Part shown: positions 9,614-17,281 of the stretch, piece by piece
How positions within the stretch are numbered: the stretch's first letter is position 1
How the letters are laid out: every line of letters starts with the position of its first letter
Translations under genes and position numbers: made by a program
Notes under the pieces: generated by a model
What the model was told of the DNA's origin: nothing
The model's database searches: none
What the model saw: the letters and a program-made list of their open reading frames with translations, nothing else
NCBI GenBank assembly: GCA_016218825.1
Contig: JACRCV010000027.1
Location: forward strand, 1-64,000
Reading direction: 5' to 3'
Source: Deltaproteobacteria bacterium
GTDB taxonomy: Bacteria > Myxococcota > XYA12-FULL-58-9
DNA: 64,000 nt

Positions 9614-10426
9614 TTATTCATCAGCCACCTCGACACCGCCGACGTTGACGAAGTCGATTCCGAGCAAGGTTCCAAGGGCCACCGTGGAAATCGCCAAGAC
9701 CACGCTCGGCTTCTTGTCGTCGGGGTGATTCTGACGCTCGAGGATGAAGAGGGGCACGGCGAGGGCGAATATCGTGCCCGCGACCAGCTCCCCGACGAGA
9801 AGGACTGTCGACTCGTGGTTCTTCGCGCGCACCCAATCCGACAGCGTAACGTCTCGTCCTGTCGTCGAGACGTAATACTGATATCTCGCCCAGTCTCGAT
9901 GCTTGATGCGCGCGCGCAAGGGGTCATCAGGGACCGACGCCGGCTGGGCCCCATCCGGCGCCCGGCGTCCAAAGAGCGTCTGCACCGCCTCCCCCAGCGC
10001 CCGATCGTATCCGTCCGGCGAATCGCTCGCCTTGTGCTTGACGCTGTTGAGGACCCGGCGCTCCTGGGCGTTGATCAGCTTGAGGACGATGACGAGGTTG
10101 TTGCCGAGCTTCGCGATCCGGCCCGCGACCAAGAACTCGGCTCCCAGAGCGCCGCCGATCTCAGCCGCACAGGCCACGTCGTCACACCCGGCGGACGTCG
10201 CTGCATTCTGGGCCCCGAGCAGGGCGTCGAGGTCGGACTTGCCCAACACTTGGTGCTCGCCGAGGCCTCGAATCGCCTCGGTGACCAGCTCGCCGAATAC
10301 GGCGTGCAACCCGTCTGGCAGCGAAGAAAGCTGCAGCGGCATCACGACGAGCTTGGGCTTGGCGACCTCGGCGTCGGCAGCGCCGGCGCCGAGCAGCACC
10401 CCAAGGATGACGACGATGCTCTGCAT
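9614..10426 (-). CDS. TolB-like N-terminal domain protein, paralogue B
   Basis: A 270-residue tandem paralogue of the downstream gene. It begins with a signal-like MQSIVVILGVLLGAGAADA, then KPKLVVMPLQLSSLP and the shared block GCDDVACAAEIGGALGAEF. A 'STTGRDVTLSDWV' segment is also shared with its partner, and two hydrophobic helices end the protein (about 205-260). An in-frame start 35 codons upstream (10531) would add an Arg-rich, non-signal extension, so 10426 is preferred. It diverges from the DUF2203 gene across a 134-base gap that should hold both promoters. Confidence 0.8.
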   Translation of the reverse strand: MQSIVVILGVLLGAGAADAEVAKPKLVVMPLQLSSLPDGLHAVFGELVTEAIRGLGEHQVLGKSDLDALLGAQNAATSAGCDDVACAAEIGGALGAEFLVAGRIAKLGNNLVIVLKLINAQERRVLNSVKHKASDSPDGYDRALGEAVQTLFGRRAPDGAQPASVPDDPLRARIKHRDWARYQYYVSTTGRDVTLSDWVRAKNHESTVLLVGELVAGTIFALAVPLFILERQNHPDDKKPSVVLAISTVALGTLLGIDFVNVGGVEVADE

Positions 10427-10560
10427 CACGATAGGAATATTTCGTGCCCCGGAGAGGGAGGCAAGAAGAAAGGTGGCGGAGGCCGGCGGCGCGGTGCGGA
10501 GCCGTCGGCAATTGACAGCCCGACAACCCATGTCCAGCTCAACGCGGAGGAGGACAGGCT

Positions 10561-10908
10561 ATGCCGGTCTTCGATCTCGCGGCGGCGCGGCGCCTGGTGC
10601 CGCAGCTGCGCGCGATCACCGAAGCAGCGTTGCGCGAGTGGGCGGCGTGCGAGGCTCGAATCGAGGCGGCCGTCGACGGCGGCGCTCCGCGCCCCGACGC
10701 CGAGCGGGCGCTCGAGAGGATCGTGTTGGAGTGGACCCGCCGGGTGACGGACCTAGGGGCGGTGGCCAAGGGGTTGTGGTTGGTGGACTTCGACAACGGC
10801 GACGGTTACTACTGCTGGCGATATCCGGAGACGACCGTCGAGTATTGCCACGGCCATCACGAGGGCTTCGCCGGCCGGCGCCCCATCGCGCCCGAGAGCC
10901 TGAACTAG
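10561..10908 (+). CDS. DUF2203 family protein
   Basis: A 115-residue protein matching DUF2203: FDLAAARRLVPQL at the start, a helical middle, then GLWLVDFDNGDGYYCWRYPE and GFAGRRPI near the end. In the family the last block usually reads YWH. Here it is VEYCHGHH, so Trp is replaced by Cys. The function of the family is unknown. The gene has its own divergent promoter region with paralogue B, and GGAGG lies about ten bases before the ATG. Confidence 0.85.
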   Translation: MPVFDLAAARRLVPQLRAITEAALREWAACEARIEAAVDGGAPRPDAERALERIVLEWTRRVTDLGAVAKGLWLVDFDNGDGYYCWRYPETTVEYCHGHHEGFAGRRPIAPESLN

Positions 10909-11169
10909 GGCCGGGACGGGTCCCCTGAACTGTCACCCCCTCGCCGTAGCCTATTCGTGACGGCACCCAGGTCTCGTGATCTGGGCAAACGGTCGGAGCT
11001 CCGGGACGAGTGCGGCATTCCCGCCGGACCGGGGCCCGACCGGCCGCCACTGTGGGCGCAGCCTGCGGCCGCCCGTGAGGAGTGGCCGGCACCGTGGGCC
11101 CGGCTCGACACCGACCTCAACCGAGACAGGGTGGAGAGGCTGCTCGAGCCCTGGACGGTGGGGCTGTCG

Positions 11170-11421
11170 TCACTCCGGCTGGCAGCTCTTCTCGCTGCTG
11201 CCGCTCACGCCGTTGCATGCCTCCGTCGCCGAGCAGTCGGTCTGCGCGGCGCACACCTTGCGACAGAAGCTCCCGCTCGTCCCGTTGGTGCAGATAGCGC
11301 CATCAACGCACTCATCCCTGCTCCCGGACTGATCGCACTTCTCGCCGATCTCGGCGGCACCGCCGCATCCCGGAGCGCACAGAGACAGCACGGCGAACGA
11401 AACCAATAGGATCCCTCGCAT
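11170..11421 (-). CDS. Small Cys-rich lipoprotein
   Basis: An 83-residue predicted lipoprotein. MRGILLVSFAVLSLCAPGC is a signal with a lipobox-like end. A short mature domain with ten Cys follows (CDQSGSRDECVDGAICTNG, then CAAQTDCSATEAC). Start 11421 follows GAGGAGTGGGCC; a longer frame from 11478 lacks a site. It resembles the Cys-rich modules of the first lipoprotein in the window. The 260 bases between its end and the DUF2203 gene hold no convincing gene. Confidence 0.75.
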   Translation of the reverse strand: MRGILLVSFAVLSLCAPGCGGAAEIGEKCDQSGSRDECVDGAICTNGTSGSFCRKVCAAQTDCSATEACNGVSGSSEKSCQPE

Positions 11422-11573
11422 GGCCCACTCCTCTTTCTTGATGCCGGCGAGCGTATTCGTGCGTGACGGTCGGGGCAAGATGCGAGCGTCCGCATCGCTC
11501 GAAGTCCACGATCGGCCGCGATATGGGCACGCATGACCGGCGCGCGCGCTTCGCGCCCGAGAACAGGTGAGGC

Positions 11574-12662
11574 ATGAGACGAGGCTTGAAGGTTGGCGGT
11601 GGTGTCATCCTGGCACTGGCGGTGCTCGCGGCCTTGCGGGTCGCCTTGGAGCCCCAGCCAAGGCCAGCCATCGACGCTTCGATGCTTCCGCTCTGCATGA
11701 AGGTGATCGCGGGCGACAGCAGCGCCGCCCGCGAGCTCGAGGCGCATCCGGTGGTGCGCAAGATGTCCGAAGGGATGCGCGAGGAGGTCCAGTTCACGGC
11801 CGAGGAGCTCGCTCGCGCTGCCTTCTTGGCCGCCGACGACCAGCGATTCTCGTGGCGCCGACTCCGCGACAACGCTCGGTTCGTGACTCCGTTCGCCGCG
11901 AAAGCACCCACGCTCCTGGAGGGGCTGATAGGGCGCAACGCCGCCAGGGCGAGCGAGTTCCTCGCGACGCCGATGCGCGCCGACAACGTGCCGGTACACC
12001 TCGTTTGCGGCGGGCCGTGGGACGGCTATGTGCTCTACTTCGACCGGGGCGCCGAGCTGTTCTTGGACATCGGCTGGCACGCCGACGGCGAGATTGACGC
12101 GATCCTGCCTGGCTTCGAGGCCGTGCTGACGCACGAGCTGTGGCACATCGCCTTCGGCGAGCACGTTCGGATGCGCTTCGCCGTGGACTACAAGCACGCC
12201 GTTGATCCCGCCACTCTGTTCATCTACGAGATGATCAACGAAGGTGTCGGGCACTACTACTCCATGCGCCCTCGCTTGTACCCGACAATCAGCGTCGCGC
12301 AATTCGAGGAGAAGCAAGCGGCGGTGTTCGCGCTACTCGAGACCAGCTATCCCCAATTGCTGGCCGAGAAGGACGCGGACAGACGCAGAGAGATGCTGTG
12401 GCGCTCGCACGCCGGCGTCCCGTTCTGGCAGAAGTGGGGCGCTGTGCCCGGCGCGCTCGTCGTCTATCGCCTCGTCGAAGCGATTGGCGCCGAAGGTGTG
12501 CGCGCGCTGTTGGCGCACGAGCCCTTCTCGCTGCTGATCGCCTATCAAGATCAACGTGCTGCACATCCAGCTTGGCCGCCGCTCCCGATGTCGCTGGTCG
12601 AGGACGCGCGCCGCCTACGGAGGCGGCAAGTTCCCGGTGGCGGCACGGCGTCGCCGCAATGA
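11574..12662 (+). CDS. Putative membrane-anchored zinc metalloprotease
   Basis: A 362-residue protein with one N-terminal hydrophobic helix (residues 5-24) that acts as signal or anchor. A gluzincin-like site is visible: HELWH at 187-191 and, 32 residues later, INEGVGHYYS with Glu223 as likely third ligand. The spacing and the Tyr-rich helix after the Glu recall DUF2268/DUF5700-type predicted Zn proteases. The substrate is unknown. It diverges from the small lipoprotein across 152 bases, and AGGTGAGG precedes the ATG. The gene has lower GC bias than its neighbours. Confidence 0.75.
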   Translation: MRRGLKVGGGVILALAVLAALRVALEPQPRPAIDASMLPLCMKVIAGDSSAARELEAHPVVRKMSEGMREEVQFTAEELARAAFLAADDQRFSWRRLRDNARFVTPFAAKAPTLLEGLIGRNAARASEFLATPMRADNVPVHLVCGGPWDGYVLYFDRGAELFLDIGWHADGEIDAILPGFEAVLTHELWHIAFGEHVRMRFAVDYKHAVDPATLFIYEMINEGVGHYYSMRPRLYPTISVAQFEEKQAAVFALLETSYPQLLAEKDADRRREMLWRSHAGVPFWQKWGAVPGALVVYRLVEAIGAEGVRALLAHEPFSLLIAYQDQRAAHPAWPPLPMSLVEDARRLRRRQVPGGGTASPQ

Positions 12663-12740
12663 CCGCGCGGGGGTCACGTCCGGCCAAGTGGTTTGCAGGC
12701 GCCACGAGTCGTGTAGCGCGAGTGCCGACGGGCGCGCGGG

Positions 12741-13433
12741 CTACATCGTGCCTTCGCGCACGAACAGCTCGAGGAACTCGCCGGTCTTGACGTTGGCAAA
12801 CAGGCAGGCCGAGAACGCGATGTTGCCGTCCACCGTTTCATCGTGCGTCTTCACCCGGGCGGTCACAGCCTTGACGTCACCGGGCTTGCCCAGCAGCCGC
12901 ACGAGCTTGGCCACTTCCTTCTGGAGCGGCGCGAGATTCTCGGCGTTCGGAGAATAGGCAAAACCATCGCGCACGATCTTCGCACCATCGACTACCGCCG
13001 CATCGAGAGAGCGGCCTTCCGTGGCGGCGATCTTCGACGACGCTGGCAGCTCGACCTCTTGCCGGTCGGCGTAGCCGCGCCGCAACATCTCGATGGCGAG
13101 CCCCTTTAGTTGGTCTGCGCTCGGGGTCTTGCTGCGCGCGATCCTGCCGGTCGCGACTCCCACGGAGCCTGTCGATATCTGCTCGTCGAGCCATTGCTGG
13201 CCGATGGCCGAACCCGCGCGCGCGAGCGGATGACTCCCAGGCAGCTTTACGGTGGCCAGCCCACCGGCGGTGGTAGGTTTGCCCGTCTTCGGGACGTCGT
13301 TCGCCTTGCTCCGGTCGGGCGTCTTCTTCCGCGCGCGCTCTGCGGCCTGCTGACGTGCAAGACGCGTCTGCAAGCTGTTCGGCCCAAAACAACTCTGGTC
13401 ACCGTTCGGTCCGGCCCAAATCCCGAGTGGCAT
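12741..13433 (-). CDS. Hypothetical protein next to the decayed island
   Basis: A 230-residue soluble protein with no recognised domain. The N-terminal third is Arg/Lys-rich and probably disordered (LARQQAAERARKK). The C-terminal part (about 100-230) is mixed alpha/beta, with a QKEVAKLVRLLGKPGDVKA helix. Two ATGs lie at 13436 and 13433, and a perfect AGGAGG (13439-13444) is spaced five bases from the second, which is chosen. That ribosome site overlaps the stop codon of a short upstream reading frame, as in an operon. Codon use is less GC-biased than in flanking genes, which suggests transfer. Confidence 0.65.
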   Translation of the reverse strand: MPLGIWAGPNGDQSCFGPNSLQTRLARQQAAERARKKTPDRSKANDVPKTGKPTTAGGLATVKLPGSHPLARAGSAIGQQWLDEQISTGSVGVATGRIARSKTPSADQLKGLAIEMLRRGYADRQEVELPASSKIAATEGRSLDAAVVDGAKIVRDGFAYSPNAENLAPLQKEVAKLVRLLGKPGDVKAVTARVKTHDETVDGNIAFSACLFANVKTGEFLELFVREGTM

Positions 13434-13442
13434 CATGTCCTC

Positions 13443-13538
13443 CTATTCGACCTTCGTGAACAGCACGATCTCATTGCCAATCGTCAAGAAGACGCCCTCA
13501 TGCTCCCAGACCGGCAAAGCTACAGCAACACTCTCGCG
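13443..13538 (-). pseudogene. Possible C-terminal remnant of an interrupted gene
   Basis: This reading frame, without a usable start codon, encodes VALPVWEHEGVFLTIGNE and a few more residues before a TAG. The TAG overlaps the AGGAGG of the 12741-13433 gene. The protein-like composition and the stop/ribosome-site overlap suggest the 3' end of an upstream operon gene whose front was lost where the fic-hsdR segment now abuts. This is an inference from one short frame. Confidence 0.3.
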
Positions 13539-13539
13539 A

Positions 13540-13665
13540 TCACAACGAGGGCTCTCGTCCGAAGTTCTCGAACAGGGCTTCTTGGCAATCCCAGCGTAGG
13601 TCGCCGACGAACAGCTCCATGCAGGCGCGTTCGAGGGCGTTCTCGGTGAAGGCTTGCGTGCTCAT
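13540..13665 (-). pseudogene. Truncated HsdR N-terminus (type I restriction subunit remnant)
   Basis: A 41-codon frame starts MSTQAFTENALERACMELF and includes DLRWDC. This resembles the N-terminus of type I restriction endonuclease subunit R, where 'F(T/S)E..LE.A...L...GW' opens the protein. It stops after 41 codons, whereas HsdR is normally about 1000 residues. Its ATG overlaps the TGA of the upstream fic gene (ATGA), as in intact type I loci where fic-like genes sit beside hsdR. It is therefore probably the stub left after loss of most of a restriction system. Confidence 0.5.
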
Positions 13666-14666
13666 TTGAGGACGTACCTGCCGTTCTTCTGGGTGCCGAT
13701 GCGCTTGATGAGCCCGGCCTTGATGAGGGGCTTCAACGTGTCGAGGGCGCCTTGCTTGGACACTCCCAGGGCATCCCAAATCTGGCGCGGGGTCATGGAG
13801 CCGTTGGCCTTGAGGAGAAACAGCACTTGCTCTTGCTTGGGTCGGAGCACGAGCCTGGTCTTGCCCGTGGTCGCCGAGAATTGCTGCACGCGGCGCCAGA
13901 CCCGCTCCAGGGTCTGGTGCAGGCCTTCGGCGGAGTATTCCAGGAAGCCCGTCAGATCCTCGCCGGCCTCACGAACGGCCTGCAGCTCGCGGTAGTAGCG
14001 CGGTCGGTCCTCCCAGTAGTGCTCGTCCACCGAGAAGACGTGGTGGGAGTCGAAGCCCCGGCGATACAGCTCCCAGATGGCCAGGGCACGACCCGTGCGG
14101 CCGTTGCCATCGGCGAAGGGATGGATGGCCTCGAAGCGGTAGTGCAGGATTCCTTGCGAGAGCACGGGCGAAAGCTCGGCGCTCCGGGTGTTCCACCAGT
14201 CGAGCAGCTCGGTCATGAGGCCCTTCACCTCGCGGGTCTTGGGCGGCAAGTACTGGCCGACGCGGACCTCAACGTTGCGGTACACGCCGGCCTCACCCTG
14301 GTCCATCACGTCGCCCGCGATGAGCAGGTGCAGGCGGCACACCTCGGCGTGGGTGACGGCCTTCTTGGTCGCGAACTTCTCGATGTACCTGAGGCCCGCA
14401 AAGTAGCCGATTACCTCGCGTTGGGGCTTGGATGGCATCGGCAGGAGCGTGCCTTGCTCCTCGACGGCCCGGACCTGCTCCAGCGTCAGCGGGTTGCCTT
14501 CGATGGCGGTCGAGGAGTGGGCGTTGCGGGCGCGGCTGTCCTTTTGGAGGGCTGGAATCCAGGCCACCTCCACGGCTGCGGCCTGGATGCGCTCGCGCAC
14601 GGCGGCGATGGCCTCGACGAGCCCGAGGAGCTTGGGCGTGATGGTGAACTTCGGCTCGTAGCCCAT
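13662..14666 (-). CDS. Fic family protein (predicted AMP transferase) with winged helix
   Basis: A 334-residue class II Fic protein. An N-terminal inhibitory helix carries STAIEGN (Ser52, Glu56). The catalytic motif HPFADGNGRTGR begins at His182. A C-terminal winged-helix domain (about 255-334, with MTPRQIWDALGVSKQG) could bind DNA. Fic enzymes with this motif transfer AMP to a hydroxyl side chain; the inhibitory Glu keeps them off. Start 14666 (MGYEPKF) has TGGAG five bases ahead; a GTG three codons upstream is possible. The gene stop overlaps the HsdR stub ATG. It is likely a survivor of a type I restriction island. Confidence 0.9.
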   Translation of the reverse strand: MGYEPKFTITPKLLGLVEAIAAVRERIQAAAVEVAWIPALQKDSRARNAHSSTAIEGNPLTLEQVRAVEEQGTLLPMPSKPQREVIGYFAGLRYIEKFATKKAVTHAEVCRLHLLIAGDVMDQGEAGVYRNVEVRVGQYLPPKTREVKGLMTELLDWWNTRSAELSPVLSQGILHYRFEAIHPFADGNGRTGRALAIWELYRRGFDSHHVFSVDEHYWEDRPRYYRELQAVREAGEDLTGFLEYSAEGLHQTLERVWRRVQQFSATTGKTRLVLRPKQEQVLFLLKANGSMTPRQIWDALGVSKQGALDTLKPLIKAGLIKRIGTQKNGRYVLK

Positions 14667-14685
14667 GAGCTCCACGCTATTCGTG

Positions 14686-14715
14686 GGTCAAGTATGGGTC
14701 AAGAGATTGGTCAAG
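14686..14715 (-). promoter_or_regulatory. Three TTGACC direct repeats upstream of fic
   Basis: Three copies of CTTGACC, read on the fic strand, lie at 14709-14715, 14697-14703 and 14686-14692, spaced 12 and 11 bases and about 20 bases before the fic start. One-helical-turn spacing suits an operator for a regulator that binds side by side, perhaps the Fic winged helix itself. One copy could also serve as a -35 box. This is a pattern observation only. Confidence 0.4.
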
Positions 14716-14725
14716 CAGTTGCGGC

Positions 14726-14899
14726 GACCTGGGCGTCGGCCTGGGACACGTCCAGTTCACCCGAGACGAGCTCGGCCAAGACGCTCGGCCGTGGCGGGTG
14801 CGCACTGTCGTCAGCTTCGATGACGCGGCACGGGCTCGGGCGTTCGAGGCCTATCTCAAGTCGGGGTCGGGTAGGGCGTTTGCCAAGAAACGGCTGTAG
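14726..14899 (+). pseudogene. GIY-YIG nuclease C-terminal remnant
   Basis: A frame of 57 codons ends in TAG (14897-14899). It encodes PWRVRTVVSFDDAARARAFE and then YLKSGSGRAFAKKRL, the conserved C-terminal end of small stand-alone GIY-YIG endonucleases. The GIY and YIG strands and catalytic Arg/Glu that should come first are missing, and no start codon or ribosome site is present. It faces opposite to fic and ssrA. It is interpreted as a relic of a mobile or defence gene beside the tmRNA gene. Confidence 0.7.
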
Positions 14900-14930
14900 G
14901 GCCCGCCTACGCCCCGACTTCGCGGCACAC

Positions 14931-14996
14931 AGCTTCGTCGCGGCTTCGGCGTGGCAGCCTTCGCGCCGGACATTGCTGCACGGAGCTTCGTCGCGG
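14931..14996 (+). repeat. Short direct repeat between nuclease remnant and ssrA
   Basis: AGCTTCGTCGCGG occurs at 14931-14943 and again at 14984-14996. The 141 bases between the nuclease remnant and the tmRNA gene hold this repeat and the hairpin at 15020-15034, and no reading frame that looks coding. They may be scars of insertion at the ssrA 3' end. Confidence 0.45.
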
Positions 14997-15019
14997 AAGC
15001 CCGGGCGTGCCGAGCCGAA

Positions 15020-15034
15020 GCGCCCGACGGGCGC
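15020..15034 (-). terminator. Hairpin just downstream of ssrA
   Basis: GCGCCC pairs with GGGCGC around a three-base loop, beginning six bases after the encoded CCA of tmRNA. There is no T run, so it may be a processing or Rho-assisted end rather than a classical intrinsic terminator. Confidence 0.35.
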
Positions 15035-15040
15035 GAAGGC

Positions 15041-15405
<365 letters not shown>

Positions 15406-15416
15406 ACCGAGCGCCT

Positions 15417-15445
15417 ACTCTAGTCCCTCGGCCGCCCGATGTCAC
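15417..15445 (-). promoter_or_regulatory. Predicted sigma-70 type promoter of ssrA
   Basis: On the minus strand GTGACA (15440-15445) and TAGAGT (15417-15422) are separated by exactly 17 bases. They match the -35 consensus at five of six and the -10 consensus at four of six positions. The mature tmRNA starts 11 bases after the -10 box, so a short 5' leader would be removed by RNase P. The -35 box overlaps the stop codon of the enzyme I gene. Confidence 0.6.
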
Positions 15446-17157
15446 CTGGGCGCCGGCACCGACTCGGCGGGCGCGAGGTCGCGGCGCACTTCGGCGATCG
15501 CGGCGCGCGCTTCGGCGGCCGCGCCCGGGGTCACGATCAAGCGGCTGAAGCCCAGGCGCGCCAACATCCCGGCGTGCTCGGGGCTCCCCGCCACCTCGCC
15601 GCCGATGAAGATGTCCCGCAACCGCCCGAGCGCCGCGGCGCGCTTCGCCATCCACGCGAGCAACGTAAACAACCCGGAGGCGTCCGGCGACAGATAGGCG
15701 GCGACGTCGGCGTTGTTGCGGTCCGCGGCCGCCAGATACTGCGTCAGGTCGTTGGTGCCCACCGTCACGTAGTCCATCCGCGCCAAGAACCCCTCGATCG
15801 CCAGCGCCGCCGACGGGATCTCCACCATCGCCGCGAGCTGCACCCGCTGGTTGTGGGGCACGTCCGCGGCCATGAGCTCGGCTTGCACTGCGCGCAAGTG
15901 GGTCCGCGCCGCGTCGAGGTCGGCGACGTTGGTGACCATCGGCAACAAGATGATCGCGTCGCTGTCGGCCGTGGCCCGCAAGATCGCGCGCAGCTGCGTG
16001 CACAGCTCGCCGGGGTGGCGATGCAGATGGCGGCGTAGACCCCGGAGCCCCAACGCCGGGTTGCCGCCACCCTCCTCGTCGAGCGCCACGCTCACCTTCT
16101 CGGCGCCGATGTCGAAGGTGCGCAACACCAGCGGTCGACCCTTGAGCCCCTCGACACACGCCCGGTAGACGTTGAGCTGCTCCTCCTCCAGCGGCGCGCC
16201 GCCGCGCGACAACATCATGAACTCGGTGCGGAACAGGCCGACGCCGAACAGCCGGGCCTCGAAACACTCGTGCATCCGATCCGGCGCGTCGATGTTGGCC
16301 CAGAGCTCCACCTGGTGCCCATCGCGGGTGAGCGCGGCCTCGGGCGGCACCACCCCGTCGTGACGCTTGGCCGCACGGTGCGCCTTGGTCGCCGCGTGGC
16401 GGGTCAGAGGGCTCGGGTTCACGATCGTCTCGCCGCGCTCGCCGTCGACGAGCAGCGGTGTGCCGTCGGCGATGAGCTCGGGCGGGATGTCGCTGCCGGC
16501 GATGCTCGGGATGCCGCTGGCGCGCAACAACAACGCCGCGTGCGACGCGAACGCCTTGCTGCTCGTGAGCACCGCGACCACCTGGGAGCGAAGCGCCCGC
16601 AACACCCCGGAGACCTGCAGGTGGTGGGTCACGAACACCGTGTCACGGCCGGAGGTGACGAGCGGCCGCAGCGCGTCCTCGCCATGAATCAACGCGGTGC
16701 GGATCGACTGGCAGACGTCGCGGATGTCCTCGGCCCGAGCGCGCAGATAGGAGTCGCGGCTGCCCGCCAAACGGTCGGCGGCGGCGCAAAACGCCTTCTC
16801 CACCGCGTGCTCGGCGCGGATCCGCTCGTTCTGGATCAACTCGACGATGCCGCGGATGAACTGCCGGTCGTCGAGGATCAGCTGGTGCGCGCCGACGATC
16901 TGGTCCAGGTCCTCGTCGGTCGGGGCGTGGAAGTGACGCACGTGATCGGTCAGGTGCCGGCGCACGTGCCCGATGGCGTCCGCCAGCCGCGTGACCTCCG
17001 CCTCGACCTCGCCGACCGCTACCTCGATGCGCACGCCGCCGCCGGGCGGCGACAGGTCGAGGTGGGCATAGCCGAACGCCACCCCGCGGCCGAGGACATG
17101 ACCCGCCAGCCGAAGCTCCTGCGCCGGCCGACTCCGCTGTTCAGTGTCGCGCGTCAC
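15442..17157 (-). CDS. ptsI: PTS enzyme I (PEP-protein phosphotransferase) lacking the active-site Cys
   Basis: A 571-residue enzyme I, which takes phosphate from phosphoenolpyruvate onto a His and passes it to HPr. The phospho-His is His206 in SKAFASHAALLL, followed by GIPSIAG. PEP-binding blocks follow: GLFRTEFM, LVLRTFDIGAEK, and VGTNDLTQYLAAADRNN. At the proton-donor position, usually MCGE, the sequence is IFIGGEVAGS, so the catalytic Cys is Gly519. The length matches the family. No HPr or sugar EII gene is nearby, which suggests a regulatory (PTS-Ntr-like) role. The start is a GTG at 17157 or the TTG before it, with no strong ribosome site. Confidence 0.9.
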   Translation of the reverse strand: MTRDTEQRSRPAQELRLAGHVLGRGVAFGYAHLDLSPPGGGVRIEVAVGEVEAEVTRLADAIGHVRRHLTDHVRHFHAPTDEDLDQIVGAHQLILDDRQFIRGIVELIQNERIRAEHAVEKAFCAAADRLAGSRDSYLRARAEDIRDVCQSIRTALIHGEDALRPLVTSGRDTVFVTHHLQVSGVLRALRSQVVAVLTSSKAFASHAALLLRASGIPSIAGSDIPPELIADGTPLLVDGERGETIVNPSPLTRHAATKAHRAAKRHDGVVPPEAALTRDGHQVELWANIDAPDRMHECFEARLFGVGLFRTEFMMLSRGGAPLEEEQLNVYRACVEGLKGRPLVLRTFDIGAEKVSVALDEEGGGNPALGLRGLRRHLHRHPGELCTQLRAILRATADSDAIILLPMVTNVADLDAARTHLRAVQAELMAADVPHNQRVQLAAMVEIPSAALAIEGFLARMDYVTVGTNDLTQYLAAADRNNADVAAYLSPDASGLFTLLAWMAKRAAALGRLRDIFIGGEVAGSPEHAGMLARLGFSRLIVTPGAAAEARAAIAEVRRDLAPAESVPAPR

Positions 17158-17281
17158 CAAGGCCGCACCGCGGTCAAAATATCACGCCGGACCTCTTGAC
17201 TCAATGCGACAAGATCCGCGCCAACGCTCGCGCGCCCGGCGCTCCTTGCCTCGGGCGCAGCGCTCGGGCATATGGGCCGCC

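Noticed and set aside
10957-11409. A 150-codon + strand frame between the DUF2203 gene and the small lipoprotein
   Set aside because: It runs antisense through the whole lipoprotein gene, has no ribosome site, and shows no domain. The part before 11170 looks mildly protein-like but is too short to support.
17161-17281. TTGACT at 17196-17201 as a ychF promoter -35 box
   Set aside because: No acceptable -10 box lies 16-18 bases downstream.
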